Origin: Pseudomonas sp. R5(2019)
GTDB lineage: Bacteria > Pseudomonadota > Gammaproteobacteria > Pseudomonadales > Pseudomonadaceae
Direction: 5' to 3'
Assembly: GCF_009905435.1 (NCBI RefSeq)
Contig: NZ_JAAAMT010000021.1
Coordinates: 21,856 to 85,855, forward strand
Length of the DNA: 64,000 bases
The position numbers and the translations under genes are program-made. This document shows, piece after piece, positions 1 to 8,084 of the stretch (position 1 is its first letter; each line of letters opens with the position of its first letter). The notes under the pieces were generated by a model that had not been told where the DNA came from, ran no database searches, and saw nothing but the letters and a program-made list of their open reading frames with translations.

Positions 1-485
1 GCGCGTTCATGTCGACCGTCACGGTGATCGAGCCGTTTTCGCGACTGAACGTCACCCCTCGGGTGCGCGGCGTGTTCATGCTGGTGATCAGCGTGATCGC
101 GACGGCGTTGTGCACGATCAGCCAGGATGATTTCATCGCGTTCTTCCTGAACTTTATCTTCTTTATGAGTTACTTCCTGATCCCTTGGACGGCCATCAAC
201 CTGGTGGACTATTACTGCCTGCGCAAAGGGGTCTACAGCCTGCCGGACATTTTTGACATGAAGGGGCAGTACGGTCGGTTCAATGGCATCGCCTGCGCCA
301 GTTTCATTGGGGCGATTGTGCTGGAGGTGCCGTTCATGAACACCACCTTGTATGTCGGGCCGGTGGCACAGGCGCTCGATGGGGTAGACCTTGCCTGGGT
401 GGTCGGGCTGGTGGTGCCGGCGTTGTCGTATTACGGGCTCATGAAGGCCCGGGCGTCGAAAACCCAGCCGCTTAGTAATCCGTAA
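1..485 (+). CDS. NCS1-family purine/cytosine permease, C-terminal part
   Basis: The reading frame is open to the left edge (the codons before the first ATG at 9 are sense), so this is the 3' end of a larger gene. About 160 residues remain, with four hydrophobic segments and the run IPWTAINLVDYY, which fits the last helices of NCS1 nucleobase/cytosine-allantoin permeases (usually 450-500 aa). Such proteins import nucleobases or related compounds across the inner membrane by cation symport. Substrate cannot be assigned from the tail. A cytosine deaminase of the yeast Fcy1 type lies 27 kb away, but nothing links the two directly. Confidence 0.8.
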   Translation, partial: AFMSTVTVIEPFSRLNVTPRVRGVFMLVISVIATALCTISQDDFIAFFLNFIFFMSYFLIPWTAINLVDYYCLRKGVYSLPDIFDMKGQYGRFNGIACASFIGAIVLEVPFMNTTLYVGPVAQALDGVDLAWVVGLVVPALSYYGLMKARASKTQPLSNP

Positions 486-500
486 CACTGTCGTCTGGCC

Positions 501-525
501 GCTTCGCGGGCATTGCCCGCGAAGC
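501..525. terminator. GC-rich hairpin between permease and DUF3016 gene
   Basis: An 11-bp perfect stem (501-511 with 515-525) closes on a 3-nt loop, 16 nt after the permease stop and just before the convergent stop of the next gene. It has no clear T-run, so it is either a bidirectional terminator or a degenerate REP element. Confidence 0.5.
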
Positions 526-532
526 TTCGCTG

Positions 533-1027
533 TCAACGAGGCTTGAACTGCTGCCGGAACCAGTCGTCAAGCATCGCCTTTTCCGAATACAAGCGGTCGC
601 TGTGGCTCGTTCGACCCGGGCGCTGCAGGTAAGCCTTGTCGCTGATCCGCGCATCGGCCTGACGCACGATTTTGCCGTCCTGGCTCAAGACGTAATGCAG
701 GTCAATAGACGGCCAGGTGATCTCGCGCATGAAGCGCACGTCATTGGCGTTGTAGTTCCAGGGCTCGAAACGGCCGGCGAGGTCGATATTGCGCACTTCG
801 ATCTGCAGTTGTTGGCCCGGTTGCAGGTAGCGACTGCCCAGCTTCTCGAATTTCGCCCGCAGGGCCTTGAGCACACTGGGGTCGGCCCCGCGCTGGTAGT
901 TTGAACGCAGGCTGGCATCGCTGTAATGGTCCGGGTTCGTGAACTGCACGACGACAGGGGGAGTGGCCGCCCAGGCTGAGTGGATGCTCATGCCCAGCAG
1001 CAGGACAGGAATGAACAGCGGGCGCAT
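533..1027 (-). CDS. DUF3016 family secreted protein
   Basis: 164 residues from the ATG at 1027, chosen because GGAGG lies 6 nt upstream; an in-frame start further out would precede the signal peptide. Residues 1-20 form a classical signal peptide (hydrophobic core LFIPVLLLG, cleavage near AWA), so it acts in the periplasm or outside. The body contains the pattern VQFTNPDHYSDA and a C-terminal WFRQQF, which I associate with the DUF3016 family of proteobacterial proteins of unknown function. It is convergent with the permease and divergent from the phosphatase at 1162. Confidence 0.75.
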   Translation of the reverse strand: MRPLFIPVLLLGMSIHSAWAATPPVVVQFTNPDHYSDASLRSNYQRGADPSVLKALRAKFEKLGSRYLQPGQQLQIEVRNIDLAGRFEPWNYNANDVRFMREITWPSIDLHYVLSQDGKIVRQADARISDKAYLQRPGRTSHSDRLYSEKAMLDDWFRQQFKPR

Positions 1028-1161
1028 GGCGCACCTCCACGTATGGCGCTTTCTACTCACAAGTTTACGCCGTTGATGGGGGGCGACAAGCTGGCGCTTG
1101 GGAGGCTCGACGTATGCCCTATGCTCAATAGTGCGGCACTCATTCAGGCGAAGGCGGGACC

Positions 1162-1851
1162 ATGAGCAGTTATCGGCATTTTTCAGTCAACCCCACGGCC
1201 CATGGCAGGGACTGGGCCGTGGGCGATATCCATGGGTATTTCGATCGCCTGCAACGGACGCTGGACAGCGCAGGCTTCGATCCGACCGTCGACCGCCTGT
1301 TCAGCGTGGGCGATCTGGTGGACCGTGGTCCGCAGAGCCTGGATGCGCTGGACTGGCTGGAGCGACCCTGGTTTTTTGCCGTGCAGGGTAACCATGAAGC
1401 CTTGGCCATCGCCCATGTTCAAGGCGGTTGGCTGGATCATGAGATGTACCGGGCCAGCGGTGGTGGCTGGTTTCTGGACCTGCCGGCACAGGCGCAACGC
1501 ATTTTTGCCCGTCGTTTCGCGCAGATGCCCCTGGTCATGGAGGTTGAGACAGCCTTGGGCACGGTCGGGTTTGTGCATGCCGACTGCCCGTTCGCGCAGT
1601 GGCAACGTCTGCGTGAAGAGGTGATCGACGGGCACCTGTCCAGCGCAGATCAAGAGAGCTGCCAATGGTCCAGGCGCCGCTTGCAGCTGATGAACGAAAG
1701 CCCGGTTTCAGGCTTGAGGGCACTCATCGTCGGGCACACGCCGCTGCGGGAGGTGACGGTGCTGGGCAATGTCTATCACATCGACACCGCTGGCTGGGCA
1801 ACCGGGCACTTCACCTTGCTGGACCTTGCGACGCTTACAGCGGTTGCCTGA
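1162..1851 (+). CDS. Metallophosphoesterase, PP1-like serine/threonine phosphatase
   Basis: 229 residues with the three metal-binding signatures of the calcineurin/PP1 superfamily in order: GDIHG (about residue 22), GDLVDRG (about 50) and GNHE (about 75), plus a late VGHTPL histidine motif. Length matches the bacterial PrpA/PrpB-like and lambda-phosphatase group, which remove phosphate from proteins or small molecules using two metal ions. Cytoplasmic, with no signal peptide. A single-gene unit; the LysE-type exporter starts about 50 nt downstream and may be co-transcribed. Substrate is unknown. Confidence 0.85.
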   Translation: MSSYRHFSVNPTAHGRDWAVGDIHGYFDRLQRTLDSAGFDPTVDRLFSVGDLVDRGPQSLDALDWLERPWFFAVQGNHEALAIAHVQGGWLDHEMYRASGGGWFLDLPAQAQRIFARRFAQMPLVMEVETALGTVGFVHADCPFAQWQRLREEVIDGHLSSADQESCQWSRRRLQLMNESPVSGLRALIVGHTPLREVTVLGNVYHIDTAGWATGHFTLLDLATLTAVA

Positions 1852-1903
1852 GAAGGGTAGAGGCACTATCGTTGGACGAATTTTTCTGCTGTGGAATGCC
1901 CCG

Positions 1904-2530
1904 ATGGATCTCGCCACCCTGGCCCTGTTCATACCCGCCTGCTTCGCCCTCAATATGTCACCGGGCCCCAACAACCTGTTGTCGCTCAATAACGCCAGCA
2001 GCCATGGGCTGCGCAATGCCTGCCTGGCCGGGATTGGCCGGTTGATTGCCTTTGCCGGCATGATCGCGCTGGCGGCCATGGGGCTTGCCGTGGTGCTGCA
2101 CACCAGCGAAATGCTCTTTACCGGCGTCAAGGTGCTGGGAGCGGCGTATCTGTTCTATATCGCCTGGCAATTGTGGCGTGCGCCGGTTGAGCAGGCCGCA
2201 CCCGCCACCGCCCAGCAGGCGCGGTTGTTTCGCCTGGCTCGGCAAGAGTTCTGGGTCGCGGCGGGCAACCCCAAGGCCATTCTGATTTTCACCGCGTTTT
2301 TGCCGCAGTTCATCAAGCTCGGGAGCCCGATACCGGTCAGTGAGCAATTTGCCTGGTTGGGCGGGATGTTTTTGCTGCTGGAGTGGCTGGCGATCGCGAT
2401 CTATTCCTGGGTCGGTGCCTATCTGCGTCGCTGGTTCAACGAACCGCGCCAGCGCCGGATGTTCAACCGTACCAGCGCGGTATTGTTAAGCTGCGCCGGG
2501 CTTGGCTTGCTGGCGGCCCGGCGCGGGTGA
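1904..2530 (+). CDS. LysE-family amino-acid exporter
   Basis: 208 residues from the ATG at 1904 (MDLATLALF); upstream in-frame starts overlap the phosphatase. The N-terminus carries the family signature NMSPGPNN at about residues 17-24, followed by five or six hydrophobic segments and a central GNPKAILIF motif typical of RhtB/LysE transporters. These inner-membrane proteins export amino acids such as homoserine, threonine or lysine. No regulator is adjacent, so the substrate is open. Its stop lies 6 nt from the convergent autotransporter stop. Confidence 0.88.
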   Translation: MDLATLALFIPACFALNMSPGPNNLLSLNNASSHGLRNACLAGIGRLIAFAGMIALAAMGLAVVLHTSEMLFTGVKVLGAAYLFYIAWQLWRAPVEQAAPATAQQARLFRLARQEFWVAAGNPKAILIFTAFLPQFIKLGSPIPVSEQFAWLGGMFLLLEWLAIAIYSWVGAYLRRWFNEPRQRRMFNRTSAVLLSCAGLGLLAARRG

Positions 2531-2536
2531 GGGGGG

Positions 2537-4987
2537 TTACCAGCGCAGGCGGATACCCAGGTCGCCGGCCAGGTATTTCTGGCTGTTGCTGTCCGTGTTG
2601 GCGCCGTAACTGACGCTGGTATAGACGCTGACGGCAGGGGCCAGGTCTATCGATACGCCTGTATCAACGTTCAACCAAGTCGCAGACTGTTCGGTATCGA
2701 CTCGATCCATACGGTCGTAGGTCACGGAGTCAGTGGCATTGAAGGTCCGCCACAGGTTGGTGCGCACCCACGGCGTGACCGGCAACCCGCCCGCGTTGAA
2801 ATTACCCCGCAGCCGCGCCCCCACACGACCGGTAAACGTCGGGTCATTGTCGAAGTCGATGTGGGAAATGCCGTCATTCGTGTTGTCCAGCGAGACCCGC
2901 TGGGCGATCACCTGGGCCTGGGGTTCAAGGTCCCACTGTTCGTTCAGCGCGAATGGCACGCCGGCCTCGACAGACACCGACACCACCTGGCCGTCCAGAT
3001 CCAGCTGAAGCCCTCGATCAGAGCGCCCACGGCCGTTGAGCCGGGTATATTGACCGACCAGGTCAACGTAGGCGCCGGATTTGCTGATGCGGGTCCAGTA
3101 GGCACCGACGGAATCACCCAGCAGTTTCAAATCCCCGACCGGATTGTCCTCAAAGCCCAGGGCAAACCCTTTGACGTCGCCGCGGATGCGGGATTTACCA
3201 ACATACAGGCCCATGCGCTGTGAATCTGATGACCAGATATCGTGACCCACCTGCGCGCCGCTGACGCTGCCGTTGAAGGTCGGCGACACCGTGCCCCCGA
3301 GCTTCTGGTCAACATTCTCACCATAGACCCGGGCCCAACCTGCCTTGGCATAACCGCTTTCGGTGAGCAAGCGCTGCTCACCCTGACGCTGGTGGAAGGT
3401 GCCGAGCATGGCCCGGCCCAGTGTCGCGGCTGCCGGCGCCGCCGCCGAGTAGACCGGAACCTCCGCTCGATACAAGGCAATGCTTTGGCCCGCGACCGGC
3501 ACAGGCAGCGCTGGGGTACCGACAGCCGCCACCGGTGCGCTGACCGCGGGTGCCGGGACCGGGGCGACCGGTTGAGGCGTGGGCGGTGTGGGCGGCAATG
3601 GCGTGACCGCCGGTGGGGCCACGACGCTGGAGCGCAGGTACCAACTGTTCTCGCTGCCGGCGGTCACGCCGCCTTTGAACAGGTAGTACTGATAAGCACC
3701 AACCGACAGCGGCTTACCGAGGGTGAACGCGCCATTGCTGCTGCTCGCACCCTGGTTGGCCTCAACGACCTGAATCCCGTTTTGAGCGGTGAGCGCCCCG
3801 AGGCCTTTGAAGTTGTTCACCTCAATGACGGTACTGCCGCTGAGCATACCTTTGGACACCACCAGCTTGTCGGAGTCGGCGCCATCCCCCGCGAGCACGC
3901 TGCCCACCTTGAGCCGGCCATTACCCTGGTAATCACCCACCACCGTGAAGCGGCCCTTGGCGCTGTTGCCGGTCAGGTCGATGACGCCGTTGTTGGCAAC
4001 GATGGCCTTTTGCGCGGCATCAATCGGTACCACCTGGCCCTTGGCCGAACGCAGGGTACTGGTGCTGTCGATGCTGAACATGCCTTTGCCGGACACCGAG
4101 TCACCCAGCACCAGCGAATCGTTAAGCGTCATTTCGGATTTATGGGTCAGCGCGATACTTTCCCAGTTCACATAGGTCGCGCCACGGGCCGGCTTGCTGT
4201 TGTCGAACGTCAGAGTGTCGGTGCCCGGGCCGCCGTCTATGGAGGTTGGCTGGGAGAGGAGATTGGCCGGCAGGTGGGTGACCACTGCGGTGTCATTGCC
4301 ATCCGCCAACTGCACAGCGCCATGAATGGCACCACCGTCCTTCCAGTTGAATCTGTCATCGCCAAAGCTCATCAGGATATTGCCGCCGATATCGCCCCCG
4401 CTGACCGAAACGCTGTCATTGCCACCGCTGACACTGATATTGCCGCCGATGCTGCCACCGGAGACGATGATGGTGTCCTTGCCGAAACCCGTGACCAGGT
4501 TCCCCTTGATCGCGCCGCCAGACAGGTCATAGGTGTTGTCATCGAGCTTCATGTCGACGCGGCCAATACTGCCGCCAGTTTGTTTGGCGATATCACCGTC
4601 CTCAAACGCGCCTGTGATGGTGCCGCCGGTCATCAGGAAGTTGTCCAGGCCATCGCCCTGGGCCAGGGATTTGATCGTTCCGCCATTGATCTGGGTGTAG
4701 TCAATGCCGCTGCCCATCTGCACGGCGCCTCCAACGCTGCCGCCGTTCATGATCAAACTGTCCCGACCTGCGCCAAAGGTCACATTGCCGGAGATAGCTC
4801 CGGCGCTGCCGGCCGGGAACATCAATGAGTTATTCCCGCCGATGTCTGTCAAGGACGGCTCTGTGCAGCCGGTATGACACACATACACATCATCACCGGG
4901 GGTCGGGGTGAAGGCGGCGTTGGCATTCTGGACAGCAAGGCTAAGCAGTAGCAGGGTCCCGGTGTGCTTGAGCGTTCGCAGAGGCAT
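2537..4987 (-). CDS. Autotransporter with repeat-rich passenger and beta-barrel
   Basis: 816 residues from the ATG at 4987, preferred over the ATG at 5005 because AAGGA sits 9 nt upstream. A signal peptide (about 1-25, ending NANA) is followed by a passenger with at least seven repeats of about 22-25 residues built around SGGxIxGN and GxGxD (about residues 40-230), suggesting a beta-helix. A proline-rich linker lies near 450-495 and a C-terminal barrel domain from about 500, ending in an aromatic residue (RLRW) as expected for outer-membrane insertion. Type Va secretion; surface adhesin or similar is an inference. A lux-box-like promoter lies upstream (5100-5115). Confidence 0.88.
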   Translation of the reverse strand: MPLRTLKHTGTLLLLSLAVQNANAAFTPTPGDDVYVCHTGCTEPSLTDIGGNNSLMFPAGSAGAISGNVTFGAGRDSLIMNGGSVGGAVQMGSGIDYTQINGGTIKSLAQGDGLDNFLMTGGTITGAFEDGDIAKQTGGSIGRVDMKLDDNTYDLSGGAIKGNLVTGFGKDTIIVSGGSIGGNISVSGGNDSVSVSGGDIGGNILMSFGDDRFNWKDGGAIHGAVQLADGNDTAVVTHLPANLLSQPTSIDGGPGTDTLTFDNSKPARGATYVNWESIALTHKSEMTLNDSLVLGDSVSGKGMFSIDSTSTLRSAKGQVVPIDAAQKAIVANNGVIDLTGNSAKGRFTVVGDYQGNGRLKVGSVLAGDGADSDKLVVSKGMLSGSTVIEVNNFKGLGALTAQNGIQVVEANQGASSSNGAFTLGKPLSVGAYQYYLFKGGVTAGSENSWYLRSSVVAPPAVTPLPPTPPTPQPVAPVPAPAVSAPVAAVGTPALPVPVAGQSIALYRAEVPVYSAAAPAAATLGRAMLGTFHQRQGEQRLLTESGYAKAGWARVYGENVDQKLGGTVSPTFNGSVSGAQVGHDIWSSDSQRMGLYVGKSRIRGDVKGFALGFEDNPVGDLKLLGDSVGAYWTRISKSGAYVDLVGQYTRLNGRGRSDRGLQLDLDGQVVSVSVEAGVPFALNEQWDLEPQAQVIAQRVSLDNTNDGISHIDFDNDPTFTGRVGARLRGNFNAGGLPVTPWVRTNLWRTFNATDSVTYDRMDRVDTEQSATWLNVDTGVSIDLAPAVSVYTSVSYGANTDSNSQKYLAGDLGIRLRW

Positions 4988-5005
4988 GGCTTTTTCCTTA
5001 TCCAT

Positions 5006-5409
5006 TAGGTCTGAGCAACACCCCTGAAACCGCTTTGGCCACGACCGAACGGGAAGGTGTTTACCGAGCGTTATAAGGATAAAAAACAGTCCGTATAAGC
5101 TGTCAGAACTGACAGTTGTGCCTGTGCGATGGCGGGGGAGATACTCCCCCGTTTGCCAGCTATTGGTCGGAAATCACGACGCCTTGCGGGGTTTTCGTGG
5201 CGCGGGCTTTTTCGCCTTGCTCGCCGCCGGGATAAGCAGGTGACTGTGCAGGCCGCAGCAAAGTTTCAACCAGGCCTTGAAACATTTTTCTAACAATAAA
5301 GACGGTTCTGAACTGAAATTTCCTACGCGAGGTGGAAAAACGGCCTAGTCTGCATAGGGTTACGCTGATCGCCAAGGATTCAGACACCGAGACGCAAGGA
5401 GGGTATTAA
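5006..5409. other. Divergent intergenic region
   Basis: 404 nt between the autotransporter and DUF1652 genes. Apart from the palindromic promoter at 5070-5115 I see only an unsupported minus-strand frame (5160-5387). The DUF1652 promoter should lie in 5320-5400. Confidence 0.6.
5070..5115 (-). promoter_or_regulatory. Lux-box-like palindrome and -10 before the autotransporter
   Basis: Positions 5100-5115 read CTGTCAGAACTGACAG, a perfect 16-bp palindrome fitting the CT-N12-AG shape of LuxR-type binding sites. On the minus strand a TATAAC -10 (5075-5070) follows after 24 nt, placing the palindrome centre near -44, the usual position for a class II LuxR-family activator. A near-identical site with the same spacing lies at 42464-42479. 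Regulation by quorum sensing is inferred; no luxI or luxR gene is in the window. Confidence 0.5.
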
Positions 5410-5670
5410 ATGTTGTCAACTCTGGAACTGCGCAACATCATCGAAAGCAGCTTTCTACCGATGCGCTGCCAATGCACCCAAGCCCAGGACAGGTCGCTGA
5501 CGGTGCGGATTTATGATCGGACCAGCGAGCGAGTCGATCTCCACAGGACGGGGATTTGTGCCGAGCAGTTGAACAGCAACCGGGCCATTTCCAATTTGAT
5601 TGCCGGGTTGCGTCATGACTTGAAGAATCGTCAAGGGGTTCAGGCCCATCGGGTCAACGACAGCCTTTAA
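5410..5670 (+). CDS. DUF1652 domain protein
   Basis: 86 residues with a strong AAGGAGG ribosome site 7 nt before the ATG. The opening LSTLELRNIIESSFLP is the recognisable start of the small DUF1652 proteins common in Pseudomonas; function unknown, probably cytoplasmic. A monocistronic gene ended by the hairpin at 5684-5722, which it shares with the convergent ecotin gene. Confidence 0.82.
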   Translation: MLSTLELRNIIESSFLPMRCQCTQAQDRSLTVRIYDRTSERVDLHRTGICAEQLNSNRAISNLIAGLRHDLKNRQGVQAHRVNDSL

Positions 5671-5683
5671 CGAACACACAAAA

Positions 5684-5722
5684 AAATGGCCGCTGAAGCA
5701 TCTGCCTCAGCGGCCATTTTTT
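5684..5722. terminator. Bidirectional rho-independent terminator
   Basis: An 11-bp stem (ATGGCCGCTGA with TCAGCGGCCAT) is flanked by an A-run on the left and a T-run on the right, so it can terminate both DUF1652 (+) and the convergent ecotin gene (-). Confidence 0.88.
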
Positions 5723-6200
5723 ATTCCACGGTGGCCTTGCCCACCCGTTCCGAAGCAGACCAGACCCGATAGCGGACCTCAACGCCTTCAGGCACATAGA
5801 CCACAACCGGCAGCTTGCTGTTGTAGCGCAGCAGGAAGCCGTCACCGACAACCGGCACAAAGGCTTTGGTTTTCTTGTTGTCCGGGCACGCCATCAATGT
5901 GCTCGCCGGGCCTTTCACGTCGGCCAGACGGTAGTAGGGATAGCCCCAGCCTTCCAGGGTTTTCTCTTCCAGGGTGCCGCCCAGTCGTTGGCGGTTGCAG
6001 TCCACCTCCAGTTGCTTGCCCGCAAGGATCTCGATTTTGTGGGCCGATTCATCGGTTTGATGGGGCAAGTGGATGATCTGGCGAGTGAAGCCGGCTTCAG
6101 GCGCCGGGTACGGGGCAATGTCTTTCGGTCCAGCGGCGTGGGCGTTGGCGCCCATCAGCAGTGGCAGTAACAGGGTGGACAGCGTCAGCGCTACGCGCAT
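5721..6200 (-). CDS. eco: Ecotin, periplasmic serine protease inhibitor
   Basis: 159 residues with a signal peptide (about 1-22, ANAHA). The mature part matches ecotin landmarks that I know from E. coli: IAPYP near the start, LEVDCN, the invariant [11 protein letters not shown] block, the reactive loop STLMACPD with Met at P1, [12 protein letters not shown] and a YRVW C-terminal strand. Ecotin is a dimeric inhibitor of trypsin-fold proteases, thought to protect the envelope against host or predator enzymes. The two cysteines that form the loop disulfide are present (VDCN and MACP). Ribosome site GGAG lies just upstream of the ATG. Confidence 0.95.
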   Translation of the reverse strand: MRVALTLSTLLLPLLMGANAHAAGPKDIAPYPAPEAGFTRQIIHLPHQTDESAHKIEILAGKQLEVDCNRQRLGGTLEEKTLEGWGYPYYRLADVKGPASTLMACPDNKKTKAFVPVVGDGFLLRYNSKLPVVVYVPEGVEVRYRVWSASERVGKATVE

Positions 6201-6241
6201 GGAGCCTCCTTGCAGGTTAATTTCATGAGGTGAGTAGCAGA

Positions 6242-6517
6242 TCAGTCGCGGTAAAACACCTGGACCAGATGATAGCCAAACTTGCTTTTGATCGGGCCGT
6301 GCACAATGCGAACCGGTTTTTTGAAGATGACCTGGTCAATGGCCCCGACCATCTGCCCGGGGCGTACTTCGCCCAGGTCTCCACCGCGTTTGCCGGACGG
6401 GCAGGTGGAGTATTTCCTGGCCAGGACATCGAAGGCTTCGCCCTTGGCGATGCGCTGCTTGAGTTGTTCGGCCTCTTCGGCGGTTTTCACCAGAATGTGG
6501 CGAGCGAGAGCTTTCAT
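6242..6517 (-). CDS. ppiC: Parvulin-type peptidyl-prolyl isomerase PpiC
   Basis: 91 residues from [10 protein letters not shown], the size of E. coli PpiC (93 aa); a longer upstream start would add residues with no parvulin match. It carries HILVK, the block [12 protein letters not shown], the GQMV segment and C-terminal FGYHLVQV, all rotamase-domain landmarks. It is a free-standing cytoplasmic isomerase without signal peptide, catalysing cis-trans change at Xaa-Pro bonds. It follows the pilU-type gene divergently. Confidence 0.93.
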   Translation of the reverse strand: MKALARHILVKTAEEAEQLKQRIAKGEAFDVLARKYSTCPSGKRGGDLGEVRPGQMVGAIDQVIFKKPVRIVHGPIKSKFGYHLVQVFYRD

Positions 6518-6644
6518 GACACGATTGCCTTGCACTGTGCGAGTGTAAAGCGCCAATTATGCCCCATCGTTGCTGTTCGCGCTTGCCGCATGGGGCAGGC
6601 TGGACCAAGCTGTTGACTGTCTCTCACGCCACAGGGCCGTGCAT

Positions 6645-7805
6645 ATGGATATACAAGCGCTGTTGAAAACCCTCGCCAGCCAGGATGGCTCGGACCTGTA
6701 CCTGACCACCGGGGCACCGCCTTGCGCCAAGTTCAATGGCGTGCTCAAGCCGCTGGGCACTGAAGCACTCAAGCCCGGTGAAGTGGCCACGATCGCCGCC
6801 AGTATCATGGACGCCGAGCAGGCACGCGACTTTGCCCGGGATCTTGAGATGAATCTGGCGATGTCGTTGCCAGGCACCGGCCGTTTTCGGGTCAACATCT
6901 ATCGCCAGCGTAACGAAGTGTCCATCGTGTTTCGCAATATCAAACTGGATATTCCCCGGTTCGAAGACCTCAAGTTGCCGGCGGTGCTGCTTGATGCGGT
7001 GATGCAAAAGCAAGGGCTGGTGTTATTTGTTGGCGCCACGGGCTCCGGCAAATCGACCTCCCTGGCGGCGCTGATCGACTATCGCAACCGCCACAGCAGC
7101 GGCCATATCGTCACCATTGAAGACCCGATCGAGTACATTCACCGGCACAAGAAATCCATCATCAGCCAGCGCGAAGTGGGGGTCGACACCCGCAGCTTTC
7201 ACGCCGCCTTGAAGAACACCCTGCGCCAGGCACCGGATGTGATCCTGATTGGTGAAATCCGTGACCGTGAAACCATGGAGCACGCCCTGGCCTTTGCCAA
7301 TACCGGTCACCTGGCCATCTCGACCCTGCACGCCAACACCGCCAACCAGGCACTGGACCGGATCATCAACTTTTTCCCCGACGAGCGCCGCGGGCAGTTG
7401 CTTAATGACCTGGGCAACAACCTGCAGGCGTTCGTGTCCCAGCGGCTGGTGCAAACCCGCGACGGCCATCGACGGGCGGCGGTGGAAGTGATGCTCGGCA
7501 CCCCGACGGTGCGCGATTACATCCAGCGCAACGCGTTTTCCGAACTCAAGGGGCTGATCGAGCGTTCACGCGAGATGGGCATGCAGAGCTTTGACCAGGC
7601 ACTGTTCGACCTGGTGGTGGAGGGCGCCATTGAAGAGGAGGAGGCGCTGCGCCAGGCCGACTCGTACAACAACCTGCGCTTGCGGCTGAAGCTGTACCGC
7701 GATGGCGTCGGGGAGCATCACACGGCGCCTTTGGCACCGAGCTCAGCACCTGACCCCAACGCGGCTGATTGGGGGCTGGTGGATGACGAAGAAGAAAGGC
7801 CCTAG
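6645..7805 (+). CDS. pilU: PilT/PilU-family type IV pilus retraction ATPase
   Basis: 386 residues from the ATG at 6645 (MDIQALLKTL). Walker A GATGSGKS is at about residues 128-135, the acidic EDPIEYIH box follows, Walker B-like ILIGEIRD lies near 198 and the His-box STLHANTA near 222. The internal wording (SGHIVTIEDPIEY, TLRQAPDV) and the extended acidic tail are closer to PilU than PilT as I remember them. PilU is a hexameric cytoplasmic ATPase that helps PilT depolymerise pili. Normally it sits next to pilT; here no pilT is adjacent, so it may be a stand-alone paralogue. Confidence 0.82.
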   Translation: MDIQALLKTLASQDGSDLYLTTGAPPCAKFNGVLKPLGTEALKPGEVATIAASIMDAEQARDFARDLEMNLAMSLPGTGRFRVNIYRQRNEVSIVFRNIKLDIPRFEDLKLPAVLLDAVMQKQGLVLFVGATGSGKSTSLAALIDYRNRHSSGHIVTIEDPIEYIHRHKKSIISQREVGVDTRSFHAALKNTLRQAPDVILIGEIRDRETMEHALAFANTGHLAISTLHANTANQALDRIINFFPDERRGQLLNDLGNNLQAFVSQRLVQTRDGHRRAAVEVMLGTPTVRDYIQRNAFSELKGLIERSREMGMQSFDQALFDLVVEGAIEEEEALRQADSYNNLRLRLKLYRDGVGEHHTAPLAPSSAPDPNAADWGLVDDEEERP

Positions 7806-7822
7806 TCCCCGCGCCGAACCGG

Positions 7823-8073
7823 TAGGAGCCGGGCTCGCCCGCGATGAACGATGACGCGCAATACCTGTAAAACCGCCATGTCCTTATCGCGGGCAAGCCC
7901 CAATGCCAGTCAGTTAAGGCATGGACTCTGTGGGAGCGGATTTATCCGCGAATGGAAGGCGCCGCGCAATGCCTGAAAAACCGCGGTGTCTGGATTCGCG
8001 GATAAATCCGCTCCCACAGGTTTTCGGCGCTCCATTCCTTAACTGACCGGCATAGGGCCAAGCCCGGCTCCTA
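7823..8073. repeat. Nested REP/REPIN inverted repeats
   Basis: Three concentric inverted pairs: outer TAGGAGCCGGGCT (7823-7836 region with 8061-8073), middle CAGTTAAGG/CCTTAACTG (around 7901-7919 with 8036-8053), and inner 26-bp arms CTGTGGGAGCGGATTTATCC... (7928-7953 with 7994-8019). The tips are typical Pseudomonas REP sequences. It fills the 279-nt gap between pilU and the convergent hbdH gene. Confidence 0.85.
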
Positions 8074-8084
8074 CGGGAGGTTGG

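Noticed and set aside
3242..4828. Long plus-strand open frame opposite the autotransporter
   Set aside because: It mirrors the repetitive autotransporter codons, has no domain, and lacks a ribosome site.
5160..5387. Minus-strand frame of 75 codons in the autotransporter upstream region
   Set aside because: Ends with a protein-like KTPQGVVISDQ but has no ribosome site or known family; could be a remnant, not supported as a gene.
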